Assembly: GCA_030248295.1 (NCBI GenBank) | Contig: JASANH010000153.1 | Coordinates: 37,475-101,474, forward strand | Length of the DNA: 64,000 bases | DNA from: Mesodorylaimus sp. YZB2_4 | Lineage: Eukaryota > Nematoda > Enoplea > Dorylaimida > Dorylaimidae | Direction: 5' to 3' | Notes under the pieces: model-generated | What the model was told of the DNA's origin: nothing | What the model saw: only the letters and a program-made list of their open reading frames with translations | Databases searched by the model: none | Program-made: the position numbers and the translations under genes | In this document: positions 22,851 to 32,859 of the stretch, piece after piece | Numbering within the stretch: position 1 is the stretch's first letter | How the letters are laid out: the number at the start of each line of letters is the position of its first letter

Positions 22851-25180
22851 GAGGCACTGTCTGTAAGAATCGACTCCAAATCGGCCAACCTTGAAAAATG
22901 ACCTCCCTATATTATTACATATCTCGAAAGTAGATGCCATGACGACCACGAAAACGATAATCATTTTACGGCCGGGTCAATATTCATGGAACAGAAACCG
23001 TTCAAAAATTTTTGGTGACCGAAAAATGTGAGTTTTTAAAAAACCCTGATAGCTCAACTAATATGCAGTCAAAAAGATTTAGGCGCTGTTAATTAAAAAG
23101 AGCACCTTTTCCTCCACAAACCCATCTTATCTTGAAGAAAACAGCCTCTTTCTATAATTGACAAAATTGGATCAAACACAAAAGTTCATGCAAGATTTTT
23201 CACAAAAATTCATCTCATTCACGCATTTGTGCAAAAAAGCACTTTATTTCAACGAAATATATGAAAAAAGAGATGGGCTTACAAATGTGACCATCCGCGT
23301 CAAGAATAAGTGGATCGAAGATTGTCACGACTTGTCCGAACACAAAAACCACCTAATCGTCGCGCAAAATTCAAAATTCCCGCACTTTTTGTTCGGCTGT
23401 CTGCTGTGAGCGCCGGCGGCCGCTCCTCGAATATCTTTGCTAAACGAATGCAACAGTTTCATTTGGATTAATTATAAGTGCTTTTCGATATTTTCGTTTG
23501 TTGAAAATATTTGCGCTTCTCACATTGTCTACATTATTCTTAAAATTTCCACGAAAATGCAGATTTCCGAAGGTTATTGTTTCTTTCATACATCGATCCC
23601 GGCTTTTTGACAAAATTTGCTAGATGGGTTCAAAGTCCGAGACAAAGGAATTTGTTTGTTTCATGGAGCTGCAGAGTCAAATTGGAACGGTCTTTTGAAT
23701 TTCATTCCAGCATACGGATTAATTTGGCGGCTATTTTATTATTGATAAAAATATGTTTCTCCAGCAATGCCGAATATGCTTTCTCATCTACGCACAGCAA
23801 AGTGGTAGCCGTGTGCCATATTAGTGACTAAAACGTCAATATTTTGTTTTGCGTCCTAAGACATCTTGCTGTAGGGTTCATGATGCTTTTGATGGTAGGA
23901 GTAGAATTATCTACAGTATGATAGGCTATACTTTGTCAGGCGTCATAGCATATCGCTATTGTAAATTTCGTGTCGTGCCAGTCCAGTATTCTGCTTGTAT
24001 TGTTTTGAGTTCCAAGTGATCGAACGTGAGATGACACAAGAAATGGCATTAATCCAATACATTGAATAAATAATAGCGCGGTTCAACAGAGACAATGAAA
24101 CCAAAAAAAACCAAATTCAACCGAAAGTTCTTTTTGCATTTTGCATTGATCGGAGACATTAGCGAGCATATTTTCATCGATTGAGGACAGAGTCGATATG
24201 GTAATAGGCCAAATGATGATTAGCTCTTTTCGCTTGACGGTCTTGATGGCTGAAAACCGTCCAAGTGAACTGGAATCCGTTTTACTACAGCACAGGTGCT
24301 GTTTCTTGCACAGCCTGCAGCCCTTAAACGCAGACAGACAGTAAATAAGGACTTTTATTCCATCATGCAAGTCGCAGGAAAAGTTAAGAGCGATCGATGA
24401 ACTCACTATCAGCAATCTGTCGAAATAAGGCGATGACGACGGCAATAACACCACAATTCGCAAATCTGACGATAAGCCTTCTAATTACATTAGGATGCAG
24501 CTGAACAATACAAACTTTCTCTACACGAAAATATTGATTATTCACTCCTTATCAAGCAAAACAAAACGATCAAAGTCGCTAAGCAGAGATAATTCGAGGA
24601 GCAGCCGCCGGCGCTCACAGCAGACGTTCGAGCAAAAAGTGCGGGAATTTTGAATTTTTCGCGCCGATTAGGTGGTTTTTGTGTTCGGACGGGTCGTGAC
24701 AATCTCCGATCAACTTATTTTTGACGCGGATGGTCTCATTTGAAAGCCCATCTCTTTTTACATATATTTCATTGAAATAAAGTGCTTTTTTGCACAAATG
24801 CGTGAATGAGATGAATTTTTGTGAAAAATCTTGCATGAACTTTTGTGTTTGATCCAATTTTGTCAATTATAGAGGAAGGCTGTTTTCTTTAAGATATCAT
24901 GCGTTTGTAGAGAAAAAGGTTTTTTTTTTAATGAGCTGCGCTTGAATCTTTTTGACTGCATATTAGTTGAGCTATCAGGGTTTTTTCAAAACCCACATTT
25001 TTCAGACACCAAAAATTTTAGAACGGGTCTTGTTCTATAAATATTGACCTGGCCGGGAATGATTATCGTTTTCGTAGTCCCCATGGCATCTACTTTCGAG
25101 ATATATAATAATATAGGGGGTCATTTTTAAAGGTTGGCCATTCTTTGGTCGAATTAGTCGATTCTTACAGACAGTGCCTC
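22851..25180. mobile_element. Long-inverted-repeat (foldback) element with TTAA target duplication
   Basis: The element is 2330 bases long. It starts GAGGCACTGTCTGTAAGAAT and ends with the exact complement, flanked on both sides by TTAA (22847-22850 and 25181-25184). Its arms (22851-~23445 and ~24575-25180) are inverted copies of ~600 bases at high identity. The loop of ~1.1 kb has small ORFs only; 24463-24083 on minus is the longest and is not recognised. TTAA duplication is the signature of piggyBac-type and a few other superfamilies. Each arm has a mirrored ~84-codon ORF (23158-23409 plus, 24866-24615 minus) beginning TKLDQTQKFMQDFSQ; this follows from the repeat and is probably not a gene. 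No transposase is seen. Confidence 0.78.
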
Positions 25181-25184
25181 TTAA

Positions 25185-26989
25185 GTATATGGCCATGACC
25201 AAATCAGCATAACGTGCGTTTTCTCCCCATTTGCTCAGGTCCAACTGGGACACTTTCATCTTAATGGCCGCTAGGACGGTTTTGTCGAAGCTAGCTCTTG
25301 ATAGAGCAGCGACGTTCGCAAGGAGTTTTCCTGTTCGATAGCGGATCTCAAAATGCATTCCCGCTAAATTGGCTATCCATTTCTCAAACCGACCATCATG
25401 GGTTTTATTCTTGAATATGTATACTAAGGGCAGATGGTCTGTGATGATCGTAAACTTTTGCGCATAAATGTACGACCGCAACAATTTAACGGTCCAGTAT
25501 ACACCTAGACTCTCTAATCCCGACACTGAATACCTGGTTTCAGCTTGCGAGAGACACGTTCTGGCGTACGCCTATGCAACTGGGTGTTCTTTGCTATCGT
25601 TGTCTTTCTGCAATACGATTGCACCAAGTTCCTCTCTGCTTGCATCTCTGTATAAGGTAAATGGCTTATGGATGTTCGGATATGCCAGAACTGGTGCTTT
25701 AGTTAGCCGTTCTCTTAGCTCATTAAAAGCCCTGCTGCTATCCAAACCCCATTTGAATTTGACGCTCTCTTTGGTTAACTTAAAAGTGTGTGTGCCATTT
25801 TTTTGATTAATCGTCTGTAAAATGAACACATGCCAAAAAATCGACGTAGTGCTTTCCTATCCTTCGGGACTAGCATTTCCTTTACCCGCTTTTTCTTTGA
25901 TCTTTTTGACTTTGAGTCCTTTTAACTTGAGTCTTACGCACTAAGCATATCGGGCTTGCCTATAATGTACATGCATCCTGGATTTGGTCTCCTTCCTTCA
26001 TTTTGTCCACAACCTCTCTCTGACAAAAGGGTAACTGGCGAGGCAATACATGCACTGATGGATGGTCTCCTGTGTTGATTGCGTGTTTGATTTCGATCTT
26101 CGCTGGTTTTAAGTCCAGTGTGGTGGCAGCAAATATACCCTTTTTAGACAATTGTGGCAGGGATGTCTTCATGCCACGTTTCTGACTTTCCATTTTCTGC
26201 GCTAGGTCATGTTTCTTCTGACTGCGGTTGATCAATGTGTGCAGGTCAGTTAGGACGATTTCAGCTACTTCTTCTACATGTCCTACGGCTGTGCCGACTG
26301 GTACGATGACAGGATTTTGCGAGTTGTTTCTGACTTCCACAGGAACTTGTTCCTTTTTCATGTCAACTATGGAGTGAGCTAGAAGGAGTGACATATCGCT
26401 GGACAGTGGTTCATAGTTCGCTATAAAACAAACTACCTGATCAGTGAACTCGTCATTACTGCTGTGACCCTGAATGAATTTTTCTGTGCGAGGCAGCACA
26501 GTGACCTGCTCTATGTTCTTCGTAGTGGGGTGCCTATCGACCTTAATCTCGTTGCACATGTCGATCACGGCTGCACTCAAAGGCATTTTCTGTGAAAAAT
26601 CAAATTGCAGTTCACCCATCTTTGTCATCATGTCCCTCCCAATGATCATAGGCACAGGTAATCCATCCATGACATAGAGCGGGTGTTTCATGGTGTGGTC
26701 AAGAACTTGCACATCAGTAACGATGATGCTACGTGCAATGGCAGCTGTACCATTGATGGATTTCATGAGTGCTGACTTGCATGGCATGGTGGTTTTTAGA
26801 GCGGTTTAATTATGAAGCAATGTCTGAAGCAATGTTTCGTTGACAAAACTCTTGCTGGCACCAGTGTCCATTATTTCCCCTGACTGTACGTTTGCATCTA
26901 CGAATTTTGCCATAGGGATTGCTGCTGGTACGAAGGAGTGGGCTAGTTCAGCTGCTATTGTATTCCTGAATTCTCTCCGATGTTGTTGT
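25185..26989 (-). pseudogene. Ty3/gypsy element fragment A (protease and RNase H, RT deleted)
   Basis: Reading from right to left: a retropepsin active site (MDTGASKSF, ~26865-26890); then ORF 26787-25960 with the protease C-terminal half (LPVPMIIGRDMMTKMGEL) and the linker before RT (FAATTLDLKPAKIEIKHAIN). Next, 25829-25572 and 25526-25035 carry the end of RT and RNase H (RFFGMCSFYRR-like, AFNELRERLTKAPVLAYPN, FTIITDHLPLVYIFKNK). The RT catalytic core is missing, so about 500 bases were deleted near 25930. Coding ends at the TTAA junction 25184, where the foldback element begins. Gag and the protease start are cut on the right by the LTR of element B at 26990. The reading frame also breaks between the RNase H pieces. 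Confidence 0.82.
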
Positions 26990-27378
26990 TGTAATGAAGT
27001 AATGGTTGATACCTAGCACCTCACTACATCCAATCTCAACACAGCTCACCCAATGCCCGGTTGAAATAGGCCTTGAATCGGTTCGTTTGGCGATTCGGAA
27101 ATCTGGCCATACGTGATGGGAAGACAAAATCCAAACGAATTATGTAGCGTTTATTCGAGACGTCTGAACGCAAGGATCACACGATGTACAACTGCCTTAC
27201 AGCACTAGAGCTGGTCTATATATATACCTAGTCCTGAGGTATACGCAAATCAGAAAACCAGACACGTCAATAGAAAACACATGATAAGAAGCCTAACTCA
27301 GGTACACCAAAAACAGGTCTCGAACATTCACCTATACTAACACCAGGAACAAAACAAGAACTTGCCCTGGCTTCAACA
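26990..27378 (-). repeat. 3' LTR of Ty3/gypsy element B
   Basis: Proposed limits give TG...CA ends (TGTAATGAAGTAATGG on the left of the plus strand; CTGGCTTCAACA on the right). On the minus strand a TATA-like GGTATATATATAG lies at ~27222-27234 and an AATAAA signal at ~27148-27154, in the order expected for an LTR. The terminal sequences resemble those of the solo LTR at 39857-40290 (TGTAACGTAGTTTACTGG; CCCTGGCA). The left flank is fragment A, so element B seems to have inserted into fragment A. No matching 5' LTR was found near 32.2 kb. Confidence 0.55.
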
Positions 27379-27496
27379 GGGCGGCCAAATGCAAACATCA
27401 ACTGGCCTCATGCAAATCGGCCCTCTGCCAATAAATTTGCATACTTCCTCACACACGCCTCTGGTTTGAGCCGAATCGTCCCTGATCGGCTGGTAA

Positions 27497-29196
27497 TTAT
27501 TTTTTCCACCCGTCTGCCTGGTACCGCGTTGATTGTGAAGGTTTTGATCGGAGCCTTTCACCACGCGTCCATACTGATCTAGGCGCCTCAGGTGCGTTTT
27601 CCCTGCGAATGGGGTTTGCCTTGTTCTTTGGCTGGGAACTTGGATTTGGCGCTGGTGTCGCGGGAATCACTCGCTGCTCATTATCTCCATTGGGTACTCC
27701 TAGCGCTGTCGACCTGGGTTGCTGAAATGGAGCAGTCGCAGGGGTAGGTGATGTCGGTGGCGTTTGAAAATCTGGTGATCGATGACCTGAAACGCCACTG
27801 CGATCGGTTTCTGGTTCGACATCCATCCGCATACTTTGTCCTAAATGAATTGGCACTACCCCTTGCTGCACCCCGTCTCCCCGCTCTGTCACTCCTCGCG
27901 CTCCTTCTTGCGACCCAATAGTCTGAATTTTCTGTGTCGGTTCTCCTTTCGGCATGACGTGATCCTTCGCATCATCCTCTCCGGGTGGTGTTTGCCAAGG
28001 TGCAAAACATGGCTCCAGTCGGTTGTCATGCACTAGAATACGTTTGGCTGCTGGTTCAGTATGTAACTGAATAACACTATCTACCCCGTTTAGTTTGGCC
28101 AGGATGATGTAAGAACCCTCCCATTTCGGTTGTTACTTGGTCCGTTCCTCCTTAATCCTTTTGGTACCGTTCCTAGCCATACTAAATTTCCTACTTGAAA
28201 GTTGCAATCTTGCCTATCACGATCGTAATACGTTTTCTGTCGTTCTTGTGCCTCTTTCAAATTACTCCGAATTATATACTTCATAGCTTCTAGGCCAGCG
28301 GCGACCTCGTCCGCGTAATCATTTGTATTCTTCCTATCTTTTGGTTGCGCCGAGAGCTTCCCCGGTATTCTTGGCTCTGGACCAGAAATAATTCGATATG
28401 GTGAATACTTGAGCGTAGACTGAACTGATGACCGATACGCGAAAAGTATGAAGGATAGTGCTGCTTCCCAGTCCAATCGAAACTGGCTCACATAAATTCC
28501 TAACATAGTTCCAAGCACTTTGTTGAATCTTTCCGTCAATGCATTGCACATTGGATGATAAGCAGTGGTGTTTTTCTTTGTGACGTCGCACAGTTTGCAA
28601 ACTTCCAGCATCATATTTGCAGGGAATTCTTGTCTGCGGTCGGACACTAATTCTTTTGGGCTTCCGTACTGGCATAGGATCTCTCGGACAAATGCGATGG
28701 CTACAGACCTCAAAGTTTTGTCTGACAATGGGATGGCTTCTACCCAGCGCGAAAAATAGTCCGTAAAAACGATAACATATTCTTTGCCATTTCTCGTCCG
28801 GTGTAGAGGCCCAAACAGATCTACTCCCACTCGTTTCCATGGGGTCGATGAAACAGGCTTGGGTTGCATTGGTGCTACATGCTTTCTGGTTGGGTTCTTC
28901 AACCTCGCGCACCATGCACAACGCGTCACGAAGTGTTCGACATCTTGGAAATAACCATCCCAATAATATCTCTGTGCCACCTTATCAAAAGTCTTTCCAA
29001 TCCTGAAATGAGCGGCGAACACATCACTGTGACACTGCTGTAGGATCTCACCTCTCAAGTTTCTCGGTATGACCAACTGATAAACTGGCTCTGCACTTTT
29101 ACTCCAACGCAACAAGTGCACAAGCAAGCCATCCCGCATCACGTATCGCGGTTTTTCCATCAGAAATTGCTCAGCCAACTGTTCGTCTGGTGGCAA
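27497..29196 (-). CDS. Ty3/gypsy element B integrase with Pro-rich C-terminal tail
   Basis: ORF 29196-28090 (368 codons) holds a full retroviral-type integrase. It has an HHCC zinc domain (HSDVFAAHFRIGKTF, then TRCAWCARL), then the core with catalytic Asp in VGVDLFGPL, Asp in ELVSDRRQEF and Glu in NALTERFNKVLG. This integrates the element's cDNA into the host genome. The C-terminal part has a NLVWLGTVPKG-type segment, after which the frame breaks. ORF 28033-27497 supplies a Pro/Thr/Arg-rich tail (TPPTSPTPATAPFQQPRSTA) without known domain, ending close to the 3' LTR. The core has no internal stop and all catalytic residues, so this is among the least damaged pieces in the window. The start shown may be internal to a Pol polyprotein. 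Confidence 0.87.
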
Positions 29197-29553
29197 AATT
29201 CCAGCCTCCGAAAATTCAATCCTCGCATTTATTGCACTATCGCTTCTCTGGGACGCGGCTAATTCAGCCAGCTGAGCATGTTCTTCTCAAATTTTCAAAT
29301 CTGCCTCCGCTATTTCTTGTTCAAACTGAGCCATCACATCATGGTCCAAACTAGCACCAGACAAGGCGTCCACATTAGCATGCTATTTACCTGGCCGATA
29401 TCGGATCTCAAAGTGCATACCCGCCATGTTAGAAATCCACTTTGCAAATCGTCCATCGTGCGTTTTACTTTTAAAAATGGCTACCAGGGGCTGGTGGTCT
29501 GTTATTATTGTGAACTTCTGTCTGTAGATGTATGGCCGAAACAACTTGACAGC

Positions 29554-31056
29554 CTAATAGACCCCTAAACCTTTCAATTCAGTTGTTGGGTACCGGGTTT
29601 CACTCGGTAAGAGAGTCCTGCTAGCGTAAGCTACTGGGTGCTCATGTCCCTTGTCGTCCAACTGCAATAGGATTCTGCCTAGTCCTTCTCTGCTCGCGTC
29701 TGTGGAGATCATGAAGGGTTTTAGAAAGTCCGGGTACGCTAGTACCGGTGCGCTAGTCAGCCTTTTCTTCAGCTCTTCAAAAGCTCCTTTCTCCGCATTG
29801 CCCCAACTGAATTTCACATTTTCCTCCGTCAGACCAAACAGAGGTCGTGCAATTCTGGAAAAATCTGGTATGAACCTCCTGTAAAATACACACATGCCAA
29901 GGTATCTGCGCACTGCTTTCCTGTCGCTAGGAACTGGCATGTCTACAACTGCCTTGATTTCACTGCTATCCACTTTCAGTCCTTCTGCTGATACCACGTG
30001 GCAAAAAAATGGCACTTTCGTTTTCAAAAATTGACATTTTGACAGTTTTAGCCGCAGGTTGACCTTGTGCAAACATTCGAAAACTTACCGTGATTGCATT
30101 TTGTGATTTTGGTACGATGTTGACATTAGAAGAATATCATCTGAATATATAAGGCATCGCTTCCAGTTCAAACCTGCCAATGTGGCATTCATGAGGCGCA
30201 TAAAAACAGCTGGCGAGTTCGTAAGCCCGGAAGGTAATACTTTGAATTGATAATGTCCACCTCCTGGAACCCGAAATGCAGTTTTCTCCTTGTCTCCTCC
30301 TTTTAATTTTATTTGCCAATATCCCGATATCAGGTCAAGACTTGAAAAAAAGACACTTCCGGATAAGCTATCCAGTATATCGTCCAAGCGTGTCAACGGG
30401 AATTCATCTCGCACTGTGATGGCGTTCAGGGCTCTATAGTCGATAGCGAATCGATACTCATTGCCGGATTTCTTCCTCACCAATCATATTGGACTGGCCC
30501 ATGCGCTACGCGAGTCCTCAATTTGACCTCCCTCTCTCATGTCTTGTACCATCCTCTCGATGATCTTTCTTTGCTTGAATGGTACTCTCCGTGATGGTAT
30601 GTGTATTGGGGGGTGATCACCCGTATTAATGGTATGTTCGATTTCAATATTCGCTGGTTTCAGGTCCAGTGTGCTCGTAGCAAATAAACCTTTATGTGCC
30701 CATTCCATCAAAAACCGACGCATGTCCTCCTTCTGATCTTCTGTGATGCGCGGGTTATCGAATCTCATGCGTCTGATTTGATCTTCTGGGCTGTCCACTT
30801 TTTCTGGCAGATTATCCAATCGTTTTTTCAAGGGCACGACTTCAGCCACTTCCTCCACAGATCCTGAGACGGTTCCTGCAGCCAATTGTACCGGATTTTT
30901 GGACCTATTCATTAACTGGATTGGAATTCTACCCTGTTTCATATGGGCTAATGTGCTCGCAAACAGAATGCATGTATCCTGTGTAACTGGTTTGTAATCC
31001 GCAACGAAACACCCGTTCTTATCCGTTTTGCATCCTTTCGACTTGACACCCCACAC
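29554..31056 (-). pseudogene. Ty3/gypsy element B reverse transcriptase and RNase H
   Basis: ORF 31056-30484 is the protease-RT linker (ATSTLDLKPANIEIEHTINT, GGQIEDSRSAWASPI). ORF 30483-30085 has RT motifs: FAIDYRALNAITVRDEFPL, SSLDLISGYWQIKL, PSGLTNSPAVFMRLMN and the catalytic LIYSDDILL. ORF 30072-29554 has the connection and RNase H start (FYRRFIPDFSRIARPL, LAYPDFLKPFMISTDASREG). A TAA at ~30484 joins the first two in frame, and a frame change near 30080 separates RT from RNase H. Around 29550-29200 RNase H continues in broken frames (a FEIRYRPGK-like stretch near 29400). It makes cDNA from element RNA and removes the RNA. The lesions indicate a dead copy. Confidence 0.87.
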
Positions 31057-31563
31057 AAATTTTTTCTGTGTCAGGCGGAATTAAAACTGTATCCTCGAGA
31101 TGAATCACACTATTATCTAAACACCCCAGCCTTGTATTCGAACTGTTTCCTCCGTTCAGGGCTATGATGGCCCCACTGAGCGGTATGCGTTGTGCGAAAT
31201 CGAATTGGATTCTTCCTGACTTGGCCATGGAGTCTCGGCCAATAACTACTGGTAGCGGCAAGCCACATAACACATAAGATCGTTGTTTCCGTATTTTGCT
31301 TAACACTTCCACTTGACAAGTGACCTGTTGCTCAGGGTATTAGTGACGTGACGTGAAGTGACCTTCATTATGGTATTACCAGATCCTCCAACTTTCAACG
31401 TAGTATCCTTTGCTCTGCGGCTTTCTAGCATGTGTTTACTGATAAAACTTTTGCCTGCACCTGTATCAAACAGTGCTCTAACCTTCATGCCTGATTTCAC
31501 AAATCTCATCCAGGGCAACGCAGCTGGCACACCTGGTTCCGATTCGAATCCTATCATGCACAT
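31019..31563 (-). pseudogene. Ty3/gypsy element B aspartic protease
   Basis: ORF 31563-31300 contains a retropepsin active site (VRALFDTGAGKSFISKHML). The second half (LPLPVVIGRDSMAKSGRIQF) is in another frame in ORF 31312-31019, so one frameshift near 31305 breaks the domain. The order protease, RT, RNase H, integrase is the Ty3/gypsy order. Downstream it continues into the RT linker at 31056. Confidence 0.8.
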
Positions 31564-32200
31564 GGGCTACTGCACCTGACCCGTCACAACTCTCCTCCAC
31601 TTTCGATTGATTCTGGTCCACATAAATCCATTCGCGTGATACCAAATGGGGCACATCAACAAGCCCCATGATAGCCACCATTCGTCCGTAGATATCATAA
31701 AACACTAATGCGCGTGAAACTTGAAATCTGCAAGCCCCAAAAAATCACTCATGTACGTCCGTATAAATTTTATATTATCGTTCACCATCCATCGCCCAGT
31801 TCTCTGCGTAATCTTACTCCCAACGGCTCCCTTCGTGGGAGGGGCGACAAAGCCAAGCGCTCCTACAACCCAGAGGCCTGTCAAAAGCAGAGTGCAGAAG
31901 GGACCAAAGATGCACCTTGATTTTCTTACCTGATAGCCAGGGGCGGCGTTATTGGCACTGGACTGTTCCTGGTGTTGATCAACCACAGGCGTGACCACAG
32001 CTGGTGTTTGGTGGATGGGTAACACTGGTTGTTGCGGTTGCTGGTTCGAAGTTTCGGGCGGCGGTTGCGCAGGTAATACTGGCTGGTTGTTCAGCGCTAT
32101 GGCCTGCTGCTGGTTCAGGCTGACAGAAGGTGATCAAGAAAGATCCTGCGTGGCTACTGGCTGGTCACATGTAGGTTTTTGGGTTGACAAGTAGACCATA
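31564..32200 (-). pseudogene. Gag-like upstream region of element B
   Basis: ORFs 31705-31478 and 32025-31705 sit immediately upstream of the protease, where Gag is expected. The far upstream part is Gln/Pro/Val-rich (PAVVTPVVDQHQEQSSANN), and ORF 32025-31705 then has a hydrophobic stretch (GPFCTLLLTGLWVVGALGFV). That is unusual for Gag and may reflect a frameshift. No zinc knuckle is visible. Homology and composition fade near 32200, and no 5' LTR follows, so the element appears truncated at its 5' end. Confidence 0.4.
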
Positions 32201-32859
32201 ACAGCTAGCCTCATTTATGTCACTAGCCACGCCATGATCTGCTCATGAGACCCTGTGGAACATTCCATGCGCCGAGAAGTGAATGGGAAATAGCCGATCT
32301 GGCATGCCGATTGTTCGATTTTTATAACATTACCGAACGTGAGGAACAAAGCTGCACCTTACTTATTTTGAACCGAGTGTCTATCCAGACATCAATGAAA
32401 TGCGTAATTATTTAATACTATGCCTTCGTGCCCATTCGTTATCAAAGACATTTTAGTTAACGTCCACTCGGCATCCATGAATGCCAAATATATGCGACTC
32501 TTGCGGTACAGAATTTGGCGCCGGGGCAATTATCCTTTCAGTCATTGACGATAGACCCCGAAAGGTTCACAGCTGTATAACACACAAAATATGTCAGATG
32601 AACAACTGCCTGTGGCGTGATCCTATTGTTTGGTGCACGGCCGACCAGCTTTTCAAGACGGCCTATTCGAGTGTTTGAGCCCAGTGTTTTTCCCGCGCTT
32701 GACGTGACTAGGTTCGACGTAAATTCGACTCCTGTTTTCTTGCCATGTTTCGTGGTCGCGGTCGACGATTTCACCCATACTGCCCGCGCTCATTGGGTAA
32801 GCTTTTTGTCTGTTGATATAACGCTAGTTTGACTCTTCCCTCCAAAACCAAACTTCGTG
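32201..32859. other. No recognised feature
   Basis: Overlapping ORFs 32481-32678 (plus), 32617-32832 (plus) and 32774-32538 (minus) have no known motif; the first starts with CDSCG but lacks a second metal-binding pair. The 5' LTR of element B would be expected here but no match to 26990-27378 was found. Confidence 0.35.

Noticed and set aside
23158..23409. 84-codon ORF conserved at 24615-24866 on the other strand
   Set aside because: It lies inside the long inverted repeat, so its mirror copy is expected; amino-acid changes between arms show no coding constraint that I can judge by eye.
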